From Melghirimyces algeriensis (GTDB lineage Bacteria > Bacillota > Bacilli > Thermoactinomycetales > DSM-45169): a stretch of DNA of 64,000 nt. Positions 56,747-64,000 of the stretch are shown in pieces (the stretch's first letter is position 1; every line of letters begins with the position of its first letter). Where the stretch lies: contig NZ_FXTI01000013.1 in NCBI RefSeq assembly GCF_900182565.1, positions 1 to 64,000 of the forward strand. Reading direction: 5' to 3'. A program made the position numbers and the translations under genes. The notes under the pieces were generated by a model. The model did no database searches. It saw nothing but the letters and a program-made list of their open reading frames with translations, and was not told the DNA's origin.

Positions 56747-57982
56747 CTATAAATGATACGCATCCTTTTTTAAACAAACCGCGGTGTTGATGCCACCAAA
56801 GCCTATGCTCAAATTTAAGGCATGGCGGATACTTGTCGAGATCGCTTCGTTACCGACCCAGTGAAAGGACTCGTCCATAGGCTCATACAAATTCCGGGTG
56901 GGATGAAGACGTGACTCTCTCATTTGCAATAAAGTGGCGATCATTTCCACCATTCCCGCTGCACTCAACCCATGACCGGTGATCGATTTGGTTGCATTGA
57001 TATAAGCATATGTGAGCCCGCAATCGGCAAGGGCATGAAGCTCCGTCTCATCACCGAGGAGAGAACCCGTACCATGGGGATTCACATAGTCAATATCGTC
57101 CGGAGACAACCCAGCCTGTTCCAGTGCTCCGCGGATCACATGAACTTCTCCCTCATAGGAAGGGTTGGGGTTTCGGTTTCCATCCATCTCCCAAGCCCAT
57201 CCCGGAATGCTGGCATAGGACTCGGCTCCGCGTTTCATCGCTGTTTCCCTTCGCTCGATCACCACGGCTCCACAGTTTTCTCCATAAATAAATCCGTCCC
57301 GCTTCTTGTCAAAAGGACGGGAAGCCAAGGCAGGCTGATCCACATAACGATCCGTACCCATCGCCCCCAGAGCTCGAAAAGCCTGACACTCCATATAAGA
57401 AATGTCTGTCAATGCCCCCAGAGCGATGCAAATGTCCACCTGACCGGACAGAACGGCTTGGCTGGCCTGGATTACCGCCAATTGCCCGCTCGCCGATGCG
57501 CCTCCAACGGTACACGCCAACCCATGAATCCCAAACTGTTCTGTACACAGTGCACAAACGTCACTGTCCATAAACGAAAAGGCATAAGTCGGAGAAAGAT
57601 AATGGGACCTGTCGCGATAAGCTTCATACGTTTGCAACAGTTCTCTTTGCTGAATGTTGGAACCACCCACAATCAGTCCAACCCGATCAGCCGCTGTATC
57701 GTACAACTTCGCCTCCTGCCATGCTTCATCAAGGGTAACCAAGGCCATATGGCTGGAAAAGGATGCCGTCCGGAGTTGTTTTTTCGAGAGATGATCCGGA
57801 GTGGAAAGTTCATCGATCTCAGCACCCAGAAAAGTGGTCCCTTTCTGCCTGCCCGGTCGTTTCATGATTCCGAAAGCATGCTTTCCCTGCATCAGCGCAG
57901 AGGAAAAGGCTGTTTTGCCTTGTCCGATGGCTGAAGTCACACCCAACCCTGTAATCAACAATTCAGACGGGCCTTGTCCCAT
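56747..57982 (-). CDS. Decarboxylating ketosynthase (active-site Ser) of the beta-branching type
   Basis: The product is 411 aa with a FabF-like fold. The nucleophile position reads GGASASG (about residue 162): alignment with the ACTSG of FabF puts Ser where Cys belongs. The two histidines are kept (NPHGTG, about 302; KSITGHG, about 332). This is the signature of the stand-alone decarboxylases of HCS cassettes (PksF, CurC, MupG type), which turn malonyl-AcpK into acetyl-AcpK. The gene follows acpK in the operon, consistent with that pair, but is separated from it by a structured RNA element and a terminator. GGAGGAATCAAT precedes the ATG at 57982. HCS and enoyl-CoA hydratase partners are not in the window. 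Confidence 0.88.
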   Translation of the reverse strand: MGQGPSELLITGLGVTSAIGQGKTAFSSALMQGKHAFGIMKRPGRQKGTTFLGAEIDELSTPDHLSKKQLRTASFSSHMALVTLDEAWQEAKLYDTAADRVGLIVGGSNIQQRELLQTYEAYRDRSHYLSPTYAFSFMDSDVCALCTEQFGIHGLACTVGGASASGQLAVIQASQAVLSGQVDICIALGALTDISYMECQAFRALGAMGTDRYVDQPALASRPFDKKRDGFIYGENCGAVVIERRETAMKRGAESYASIPGWAWEMDGNRNPNPSYEGEVHVIRGALEQAGLSPDDIDYVNPHGTGSLLGDETELHALADCGLTYAYINATKSITGHGLSAAGMVEMIATLLQMRESRLHPTRNLYEPMDESFHWVGNEAISTSIRHALNLSIGFGGINTAVCLKKDAYHL

Positions 57983-58063
57983 ATTGATTCCTCCTGTTAG
58001 AAGCGGACTATGATTAAAGTCTGCAAGGACCCATGGTGAATGTCCCCTCGCTTAATGGAAAAT

Positions 58064-58108
58064 AAAACGAAGAAGCCTAATGCCATATGGATTAAGCTTC
58101 TTCGTTTT
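58064..58108. terminator. Strong intrinsic terminator between acpK and the decarboxylating KS
   Basis: A 13-bp stem (AAAACGAAGAAGC / GCTTCTTCGTTTT) extended by TAAT/ATTA around a 9-nt loop, with T-rich tails on both strands. It lies in the sense path of the operon, downstream of the structured RNA element. Confidence 0.88.
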
Positions 58109-58152
58109 AAAAACGCATTCCTAACGGGGTTATGTCAACCATCATATACGCT

Positions 58153-58507
58153 TTGAGACTCCACACGCCTGATAACGTGGGATTCTTGGGTCGTTAGCGT
58201 CCGCAGTCCATTTCTGTTTTGGACAACGCCCAAGTTCAGGGCTGTCTCATCAGCCTGTCCCAAGCAGTTGGAAATGTACCCACATGGGCGGAACGCCTGT
58301 TACCTGCGTTCTGGTGCCTTTTCACTCACTCTTATGGTTTTACCCCAGCGGGAGAGATGGGTTCGCCGCTGGAACCCCATACCATAACGTTTTCAAGGAA
58401 CGAACCCACTACCAAAGAAATGAGCACCGCTCATATGTTCGATTATACCAGGTGAGGTTGCTCTTACCATCCCCTGAAAGGGGATTCCGAGTAACGCCGC
58501 CTTTCAT
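58153..58507 (-). ncRNA. ORF-less mobile structured RNA, HEARO/omega-RNA-like
   Basis: About 355 bp without a credible ORF, starting on the minus strand just after ATGA (58507-58504). Pairings seen in order: GTTACTC with GAGCAAC enclosing ATCCCC/GGGGAT (58469-58485); GGGTTCG with CGAACCC, the latter lying in the loop of CCAGCGG/CCGCTGG, giving an H-type pseudoknot; GAACGC/GCGTTC; GGCTG/CAGCC; CTTGGGCGTT with AACGaCCCAAG around GTCC/GGAC. The 3' end (AAGAATCCCACG, loop, CGTGTGGAGTC, TCAA) resembles IS200/IS605 right ends. IscB/IsrB-linked HEARO elements have this architecture and an ATGA/GTGA 5' flank. No IscB or TnpB ORF is present. The family name is an inference; the structure is directly visible. 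Confidence 0.6.
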
Positions 58508-58530
58508 CCCACGATTAAAACTTTGAGCTT

Positions 58531-58785
58531 TCAGAACAAAGATTTCTGTAATCTTTGATAAAGCATTTCAGCCAATTCCCCGATGTTACGGACAGCTGAC
58601 AATTCAGCAGGTGGGATTTGCAGATCTAGCGCCTCCAGTGTCATCATTACAATTTCGGCGCGATCGACAGAGTTGGCACCCAGATCCGTCAAACGGTCAT
58701 GGGGAAGAAACTGATGGCTTACCAGTTCTGGAATCACTTCGCAGGAATGATTTTTTATAATATTGAAAATTTCGTCTCTTGTCAT
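58531..58785 (-). CDS. acpK: Free-standing acyl carrier protein (AcpK-like)
   Basis: The product is 84 aa, a single carrier domain. The phosphopantetheine serine is in LGANSVDRAEIVMMTLEALD (about residue 38); the unusual GANS(I/V)DRAE motif in place of GxDSL is the hallmark of AcpK donor carriers of beta-branching cassettes in bacillaene-type clusters. GGGAGGAAAATGAT precedes ATG 58785. It lies 26 bp after the AT/ER gene and would be charged with malonyl by that AT, then decarboxylated by the Ser-type KS at 56747. The operon RNA element begins 24 bp after its stop. Confidence 0.9.
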   Translation of the reverse strand: MTRDEIFNIIKNHSCEVIPELVSHQFLPHDRLTDLGANSVDRAEIVMMTLEALDLQIPPAELSAVRNIGELAEMLYQRLQKSLF

Positions 58786-58811
58786 ATCATTTTCCTCCCT
58801 GTAAGCTCAGT

Positions 58812-61079
58812 TTAAACAGCAGTAGCGGAAGACATGCTTTGAAAACGATCGGTCAACAGCCGTGCCGTCTCATTCATCAGATGAATCCCGATTTTATCCA
58901 CATGCCTGTTTCTCCAGCTTTCCAACGCAGTACCCTTGACCCACTGGTTAAATGCCCCCAAAGCAGGTCCACAATGAATCTGATAATCGACTCTCGATTC
59001 TTCACTGCCGCTTAAAGCGAGAGAATTGCTGTAGTGAAAATACCATTTAAAGATTATGGCCATTTTTTGTTTGGGGTTACGTTCGGCTTTCTGTATCTCC
59101 TGTGGCGGATAATGGGCTTTTACCTCTTCATAAACCTGCTCAAAACTGCGTTTAAAATACTTTTCCTCGATCTGGTTTCGCACATTTTTGTCGATCTGAT
59201 CCAGTGAATCATAGTGCCGATATAAATCAAACAGTTTATTGGCACGCGCCGGAAAAAACAATCCTTTTTTCAAAACCTGGACTTTGGCCCCCAGCTCAAA
59301 CATGTCCCCTGCTGGAGCATATTCCGTATCCTGAACATCCATTTGCTGCAACAAATCTTTGACAGCATCACTGGTGTCTGCTTCCACCGTACATTGATTG
59401 ATCGAACCGGTTAAGATATATGCCGCTCCCAAGGTAAAAGCAGCCGCTGCTGCTTCCGGTGACCCAATGCCGCCAGCTGCACCTACCCGAACTTCTTTTG
59501 CATAACTGTATTTTTCCATCGTACGATCCCGCAACTTCAAAATGGACGGTAGCAAAGCATAAGCTACCCCTCCATCTGTATGCCCTCCGGAATCCGCTTC
59601 AACGGTCAGGTCATCTGCCATCGGCACCTTTTTCAACAGATCCGCTTCCTGCAAACTGATCTTATTTTCTTTCAACAGCTTGTTAACAATCCGTTCCGGC
59701 GCAGGGCTGAGAAAACATTCCGCCACTTCAGGACGCGAGACTTTGGCGATAATCTTGTTGGAACACTTGATATGTCCATCCTGCTCCCGCACTAAACCTT
59801 TCGCCCGATAGATCACCAATGCAGGAGTGATATTCAGAAAGGCAGAGGCTTCCATAACGGGGACTCTGTGTTGCAACAATAAATGGACCAACTCTTCTTC
59901 CTTATGGGGTTTGTTCAATTGGTGTACTAGATTCACCCCGTAGGCTTCTCCTTGATTCAATTCTCTCTGTATATACAAAATGGCTTCTTCGACATCGCCT
60001 AACTTCAACCCTCCACTGCCGAAAAAGCCCATCATCCCTGCCTTGCCCACTTTCACAACCAGCTCTTTCGAAGCAATCCCCCGATACATGCCACCCGTGA
60101 GATAAGCATATTTCACGTTGTAATCCCGTTTGAATGCAACACTCCCCAATGGATTCTCGATCGTATCCGTTTGGGAGGTCACTGAGTGCTCCACAGCATC
60201 GGATGGTTGCGTTTTCTCGATCGTTAACGGTTCCGCTTCTCTTTGGATGCGACGAATCAAACCGGAGAGGACATTACCGGGACCCAACTCTTGGAAGTCC
60301 GTTTCTCCCTGCCCCATCAAGTATTGAATGCTTTCCGTCCATTTGACAGGATGAACCATTTGGTCGATGAGATGTTGTTTTACTTCCTCCCCATAGGGTC
60401 TGGCTTCAATGTTGGAGATGACCGGAATGGCTGGAGGCAACAACGTGATGGTATCCAAAAAAGAAGCGAATTCTGCTTTCACATCCTCCATATACCGGGA
60501 ATGAAAGGCGCCACTTGTTTTTAACGGGATCACCATCTGTACCTTTTCCGTTTTCTCAAAAATTGTACGGGCCTGTTGAATATCTTCTGTGAGACCGGAA
60601 AGCACCACTTGGGTGGGTGAATTCAGATTGGCAATATCCAGACGATGCAGTCCATTTCGAGACAGTACTTCAGCAATCTCCGATTCTGTCAATCCAATGA
60701 CTGCCGCCATACCCCCTCCAGAAGATTGCCCCATTAACTCCCCTCTTTTTTTCACCAATGTCAAACCTGTCTGAAAATCAAATACACCCGCTGCAAACAA
60801 AGCATTGTACTCACCCAGACTATGACCCGCCACATAATCGGGCTTTTCCCCAGTCTCTTTTATTTTTTTCAGATAATGAAAGGCATTGACTGTAAAGAGA
60901 GCAGGCTGAGTATACGGGGTGAAGGATAATTTCCCTTCCGGATCCTCCAGACATAATCGTTTAATGGAATAACCCAGCAGATCATCCGCTTGCCTGGTCA
61001 GTGTATCAAATTCATCAAATAATGCTCCTCCCATCCCTTTTTTCTGTGATCCCTGTCCGGGAAATACATAAACCGTCAT
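58812..61079 (-). CDS. Trans-acting malonyl-CoA acyltransferase fused to PfaD-type enoyl reductase
   Basis: The product is 755 aa. Residues 1-285 are a FabD-like acyltransferase: FPGQGSQKKGMG, the catalytic serine in GHSLGEY (about 87), and GAFHSRYM around the His, which fits malonyl specificity. Residues about 320-755 are a PfaD-family FMN enoyl reductase (YLTGGMYRGIASKELV, GFFGSGGLKL, GGHTDGG, AAGGIGSPEAAAAAF). This AT-ER fusion is the PksE/DfnA/BaeE layout and serves all modules here, none of which has its own working AT or ER. The ATG overlaps the PPTase stop (ATGA), so the two are translationally coupled. Confidence 0.95.
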   Translation of the reverse strand: MTVYVFPGQGSQKKGMGGALFDEFDTLTRQADDLLGYSIKRLCLEDPEGKLSFTPYTQPALFTVNAFHYLKKIKETGEKPDYVAGHSLGEYNALFAAGVFDFQTGLTLVKKRGELMGQSSGGGMAAVIGLTESEIAEVLSRNGLHRLDIANLNSPTQVVLSGLTEDIQQARTIFEKTEKVQMVIPLKTSGAFHSRYMEDVKAEFASFLDTITLLPPAIPVISNIEARPYGEEVKQHLIDQMVHPVKWTESIQYLMGQGETDFQELGPGNVLSGLIRRIQREAEPLTIEKTQPSDAVEHSVTSQTDTIENPLGSVAFKRDYNVKYAYLTGGMYRGIASKELVVKVGKAGMMGFFGSGGLKLGDVEEAILYIQRELNQGEAYGVNLVHQLNKPHKEEELVHLLLQHRVPVMEASAFLNITPALVIYRAKGLVREQDGHIKCSNKIIAKVSRPEVAECFLSPAPERIVNKLLKENKISLQEADLLKKVPMADDLTVEADSGGHTDGGVAYALLPSILKLRDRTMEKYSYAKEVRVGAAGGIGSPEAAAAAFTLGAAYILTGSINQCTVEADTSDAVKDLLQQMDVQDTEYAPAGDMFELGAKVQVLKKGLFFPARANKLFDLYRHYDSLDQIDKNVRNQIEEKYFKRSFEQVYEEVKAHYPPQEIQKAERNPKQKMAIIFKWYFHYSNSLALSGSEESRVDYQIHCGPALGAFNQWVKGTALESWRNRHVDKIGIHLMNETARLLTDRFQSMSSATAV

Positions 61080-61996
61080 TTAACTCCCTCCTTTTTGATC
61101 GCATCCTGGTTATCTTGGGAGATCAATCGTTCCAGATGCTGATGAACGCGCAGAAAATCTAGATCGATGTCAAACAGTTTGGGATAGGTGATTGAGCAGA
61201 GATAATTGTTTATTTGAAACGTGATAGACTGGTACTGGGAAAAGTAGGTATATGTACTGATAAATACGTTTTCCCTGGCTTCTATCTCTTGTATCTCCAA
61301 CATCTCCAGGGGCATGGTAAACCCTGTCTTAACCGCTTTGGATAATGACTCCTTCAAGGTCCATAACATCCAGAAAGCCAGGTGGGATGAATGGGGCAAC
61401 CGGAAGACCAAGTTTTTTTCATGGTCCGTACAATGCTCCTGTAAGATTCGAATCGATTTTTGGTCCATTTTTTCTATGTCGATCCCCAGCATTATCTTCT
61501 CAGGATAGGAAACGGATAATCCCAGGTGATCGCAATGGGAAATACTGACCTGGACATTGTGAATGGATGGCCCGCTTACGATGGGTTGATGAAATATCCC
61601 ATTTTGAATATGAATCTTGTCCCAGTCCTGTATCCCAGTCATGGCGGAAACGGTACTTTTAGCCGATAGCCTCCCCAGCAAATAACTGCGTTTTCTTCTC
61701 TCATAAGCATAGGAATCCAGTCGGGAGCGTTCCGCATCGTGCAGATAGGACTCATAGTGCTCGGAATTCAGGGATTGGTAGGAAGCCAGGTAACAAGCTC
61801 CCAAAAAAAGGGGAATCGACTCGTTTGGTCGCTTCAGCGAAAAATCGATCGTCGTATGATAGAAGATAGGCTGATTCTCCTTTCTGTACAAAACCCATTC
61901 AGCCAATGTCCATCCACAAATATAGGATGGAGAAAGGGGATGGCCCATTGGACATAGCTTCGCCCAGTCATCTGTACGGTACATACACACTACCAA
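61076..61996 (-). CDS. Sfp-type 4'-phosphopantetheinyl transferase
   Basis: The product is 306 aa. The family's motifs are RKRSYLLGRLSAK, VSISHCDHLGLSV, GIDIEKMD (Mg-binding Asp-x-Glu, about residue 172) and WTLKESLSKAVKTG (about 215). It would add the phosphopantetheine arm to the roughly 14 carrier domains of the cluster. A distal C-terminal extension is present. The start is uncertain: TTG 61996 gives this length and ATG 61984 is four codons in; neither has a clear ribosome binding site. The gene lies behind loaP and overlaps the AT/ER gene by 4 bp. Confidence 0.92.
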   Translation of the reverse strand: MVVCMYRTDDWAKLCPMGHPLSPSYICGWTLAEWVLYRKENQPIFYHTTIDFSLKRPNESIPLFLGACYLASYQSLNSEHYESYLHDAERSRLDSYAYERRKRSYLLGRLSAKSTVSAMTGIQDWDKIHIQNGIFHQPIVSGPSIHNVQVSISHCDHLGLSVSYPEKIMLGIDIEKMDQKSIRILQEHCTDHEKNLVFRLPHSSHLAFWMLWTLKESLSKAVKTGFTMPLEMLEIQEIEARENVFISTYTYFSQYQSITFQINNYLCSITYPKLFDIDLDFLRVHQHLERLISQDNQDAIKKEGVK

Positions 61997-62064
61997 ACAA
62001 AAGCGCTTATAACCTCAGAGTTCCAGCAACGTGCCGCAACATCGATTGCATTCACCCTGATTTT

Positions 62065-62634
62065 TTATGTTTCATATACTTTTAACAATTTAATACCGAC
62101 ATCCAACTCTTTTTCATTTCCCATAAACTCCAGGAGAATACGGGCTCTTTTCTTGCGCTTGTCCACTTTTTTTATAATGCCTTCTTTTCCTTTTAATGGC
62201 CCATCGCAGACGGTTACTTTGGCATTTTCCACATAAAGCGTCGAATAGTCGATAGTTTCCTCATTGCCGATCAATTGTAAGATCAAAGCCATTTCTTCGT
62301 CATCAATTTTGGAGAATAGATAGGTTTTGTGGGGATTTTTCCTGTTATCTTCCCAATCGCCCCCATAACTGTCACGATGGTTATATTTATTTAGAAGTCG
62401 ATAGCATCTCGGTATTTGCTTTAAATCATGGTAAGTTTCTACATTCATCAGAGTATTCACAAAAAGATACCCAGGAAACAGCGTTTTATATACTTCGTAA
62501 ATACGTCCCTGTTTTCGTTCTTGCAGTTTTCGCTTCGGTACGATTACTTGGATGGATTTATCGAAATGCTTATCAATCATCGTTCGAACCAAATCTTCCT
62601 TACCCGTTTCGACAAACAGTGCATACCAACCCAA
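62065..62634 (-). CDS. loaP: LoaP-type NusG paralogue, processive antiterminator
   Basis: The product is 189 aa. It has an N-terminal NGN domain (WYALFVETGKEDLVRTMIDK; LFPGYLFVNT; residues 1-115) and a C-terminal KOW domain (KVTVCDGPLKGKEGIIKKVD; about 135-185). This is the layout of NusG paralogues. Sequence and position at the head of a giant polyketide operon match LoaP of Bacillus velezensis, which lets RNA polymerase pass intrinsic terminators in the difficidin and macrolactin operons. Several terminators lie inside this operon. The TTG at 62634 is preceded by GGGGTGAT 10 nt upstream. It is encoded first, so it would be made before read-through is needed. Confidence 0.93.
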   Translation of the reverse strand: MGWYALFVETGKEDLVRTMIDKHFDKSIQVIVPKRKLQERKQGRIYEVYKTLFPGYLFVNTLMNVETYHDLKQIPRCYRLLNKYNHRDSYGGDWEDNRKNPHKTYLFSKIDDEEMALILQLIGNEETIDYSTLYVENAKVTVCDGPLKGKEGIIKKVDKRKKRARILLEFMGNEKELDVGIKLLKVYET

Positions 62635-62990
62635 TGTCGCTGATCACCCCTTTTGCGTTCGCTAAAGATACCATGTTTTCAGTTTGTCAATTCAGTAACA
62701 TCAGCATGAAATGTACTCGGAAGCGGACGCGTTCTGCGATCGAACCGCTTCACACGCATAGATGATCAGGACTCCATCAGCTGGCAATAGACCGGGTTTC
62801 ACAGGCTCCCATCCACTTCTCCATCTGAAACAACGAAAAACCTAGTAAACAGTTTGGTGACAAATGGATCAGGGTTACATATCATCAGGATTCACAACGG
62901 ATTAAGGTGAACCTTTCGTAAACGGATGATGGGAAAGCCATAAGACACATCCAAGTCTAAACTTCGTTCAATGACAGCTCCAAATTATTC
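62635..62990 (-). other. Long loaP leader, no gene
   Basis: There is no coding frame with a ribosome binding site between the promoter at 62997-63026 and loaP. A second weak promoter-like element (TTGACA near 62680) is closer to loaP but has poor spacing. I see no strong terminator here; any regulatory fold is not obvious by eye. Confidence 0.5.
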
Positions 62991-62996
62991 CTAGAA

Positions 62997-63026
62997 ATTA
63001 TATCACAATAAAATATAATTTTTCAA
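62997..63026 (-). promoter_or_regulatory. Probable main promoter of the cluster
   Basis: On the minus strand TTGAAA (63021-63026) and a consensus TATAAT (62997-63002) are 18 bp apart, about 360 bp upstream of loaP. The -10 overlaps the stop of a broken minus-strand ORF. It would give a leader of about 355 nt. Confidence 0.6.
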
Positions 63027-63290
63027 TCTCTTCTTTTGTGAAACTATCCAGAATTAACATATATTTAATAAAATGCCCAAGCCCAGCATCATCCGTATCA
63101 CCCCCTGCATCTCCCAAAATCAAATAAACAGAAGTACTCTCAAGACTCCCCTCCCGCCTTTTTGATTCTACACAGATGCCAAATTCACTGTAACGTATGT
63201 CGTTTTGTTTTTTATAGGAATAAAGAATAAAATCATTTTTTTAATAAATTTTCTAGTTGCAAACCATTTTCTTCGATAACCGAAAATTTC
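62998..63290 (-). pseudogene. Broken unidentified minus-strand ORF
   Basis: From an open stretch containing IEENGLQLENLLKK (ending at TGA after an A7 run), the frame shifts into NDFILYSYKKQNDIRYSEFG and continues through VYLILGDAGGDTDDAG to a TAA at 62998-63000. The two parts are in different frames joined at the A7 tract (about 63240). No start codon with a ribosome binding site is seen. The family is not recognised. The cluster promoter lies over its 3' end. Confidence 0.45.
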
Positions 63291-63411
63291 TATTAACATC
63301 AGAATTAGGGGGTGATGAAATTGAATGGATCATTGGTGTCTAGACCTCCATCTGCTTGACCCAGCCCTTACAGATCTCCATCATCGTCGGAACGGGAACT
63401 AAATATCACTA

Positions 63412-63822
63412 TTGGCGCTCGTTCAAGTCACCTTTTTCATAGGCTATCTCATAACCGGTTGGTTGATCCAACCATCTGGAAACATTCCATGGGAACAGCT
63501 ACTACATCACGGTGTTTTAGGTTGGATCGCCATATTTCCTTTAGCCGCCTTACAACTGTGGATTTCCCAAAGCGTCAAAATCTTTGGCAAATCACTCATC
63601 CTCCATGTCTCTTTCGTTTTACCCAATGTCATTGTGGTTGGTTTGGTTTCCCATATTGCAGCTTGGTTGCCATATTCCCCGCCCTATTTCGCCATGTACC
63701 CCCAAGGCTTCCCCCTTTCCCCTCGCCTCAATCCAATGCCATTTTGGTTTATCGTAGGATTCACATTTGTTCTCTATCTATTTGTAGGATGGCGGTCATT
63801 TGGAAAACGGGAGTGGAATTAG
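63412..63822 (+). pseudogene. Probable ABC-2 permease C-terminal remnant
   Basis: The 136-aa product has four hydrophobic segments (residues about 3-20, 33-52, 62-85 and 110-126) and a pattern (ALQLWISQSVKIFGKSLI, then VSHIAAWLPYSPPYFAMYP) like the last part of ABC-2-type permeases associated with lantibiotic immunity. The only start is a TTG without a ribosome binding site, and the N-terminal half of such a permease is missing. Upstream, a good GGGGGTG site precedes a 14-codon ORF (about 63313), which may be the severed gene start. A terminator follows at 63907-63935. Confidence 0.5.
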
Positions 63823-63904
63823 CTTGAGGGGGATCTAAATGATCGTAACCAATTACAACTTCAACAGAGGGATCGGCAAACCATTGTAAAGAACAATGGA
63901 TTAC

Positions 63905-63937
63905 AAAAGCACCTTCATTTCTTTGAAGGTGCTTTCT
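63905..63937. terminator. Intrinsic terminator
   Basis: AAGCACCTTCA (63907-63917) and TGAAGGTGCTT (63924-63934) form an 11-bp perfect stem with a 6-nt loop, flanked by A- and T-rich sequence. It lies downstream of the permease remnant. Confidence 0.85.
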
Positions 63938-64000
63938 ACGAGATGATGCAAAGTTTCGTAAATGACGGATACTCCTTTTAACTCCTTCAAGGGAGGAGAA

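Noticed and set aside
56972..57934. A 320-codon plus-strand frame
   Set aside because: It is fully antisense to the decarboxylating KS, whose motifs are unambiguous; no ribosome binding site.
58219..58526. Plus-strand frames of 78 and 80 codons opposite the structured RNA
   Set aside because: They are antisense to a region whose base pairing explains the sequence; there is no ribosome binding site or recognisable domain.

Overview
The window looks like a chromosomal segment of a spore-forming member of the Bacillota (Bacilli; a thermoactinomycete-like host is a guess). The grounds are strong AGGAGG-type ribosome binding sites, GTG/TTG starts, intrinsic terminators, CWB2 wall-binding repeats, a LoaP antiterminator and a Bacillus-style trans-AT polyketide system. 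About 50 kb of it (12.3-62.6 kb, all on the minus strand) is one giant trans-AT PKS/NRPS gene cluster whose product I cannot name.

Left part (1-10.9 kb): an accessory, decaying region. It holds a TnpB fragment fused to a truncated FMN reductase, a DUF4429-like protein, a large secreted DNRLRE/CWB2 surface protein divergent from a secreted FnIII protein, and a frameshifted unknown gene with a C13 tract. It also holds a small membrane protein beside its own decayed duplicate, an IS256-like remnant, an Xre repressor divergent from a 54-aa gene over tandem palindromic operators, an abortive-infection gene, and resolvase and integrase fragments. A P450 (10.9-12.1 kb) lies just downstream of the cluster behind a terminator.

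Cluster, in transcription order (high to low coordinates): loaP; Sfp-type PPTase; fused trans-AT/enoyl reductase; donor acyl carrier protein (acpK); an ORF-less structured RNA element resembling a HEARO/omega-RNA mobile element; a terminator; a Cys-to-Ser decarboxylating ketosynthase; a 413-nt structured leader ending in a terminator; an O-methyltransferase; PKS-A (4502 aa); a terminator; PKS-B (2854 aa); a KAS III enzyme; PKS-C (6203 aa); a second methyltransferase with its own promoter; a terminator; and the P450.

Assembly line as read: [psiKR-ACP] [KS1-A(Gly)-PCP] [KS2-DH-KR-ACP] [KS3-DH-KR split between PKS-A and PKS-B-ACP] [KS4-DH-KR-ACP] [KS5 with an embedded psiACP-ACP-ACP] / [KS6-psiAT-DH-KR-ACP] [KS7(non-elongating)-ACP] [KS8-ACP-ACP] [KS9-DH-KR-MT-ACP] [KS10-ACP-ACP]. 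No integrated AT is functional and there is no thioesterase. Malonyl units come from the free AT, and the PPTase arms the carrier domains. LoaP probably lets RNA polymerase read through the several intrinsic terminators between genes. AcpK plus the decarboxylating KS suggests acetyl delivery for beta-branching at the tandem-ACP modules, but the usual HMG-CoA-synthase-like and enoyl-CoA-hydratase genes are absent from the window; a KAS III sits in the operon instead.

Right edge (62.6-64 kb): a probable operon promoter with a long leader, a broken ORF, and a membrane-protein remnant resembling the C-terminal part of an ABC-2 permease.
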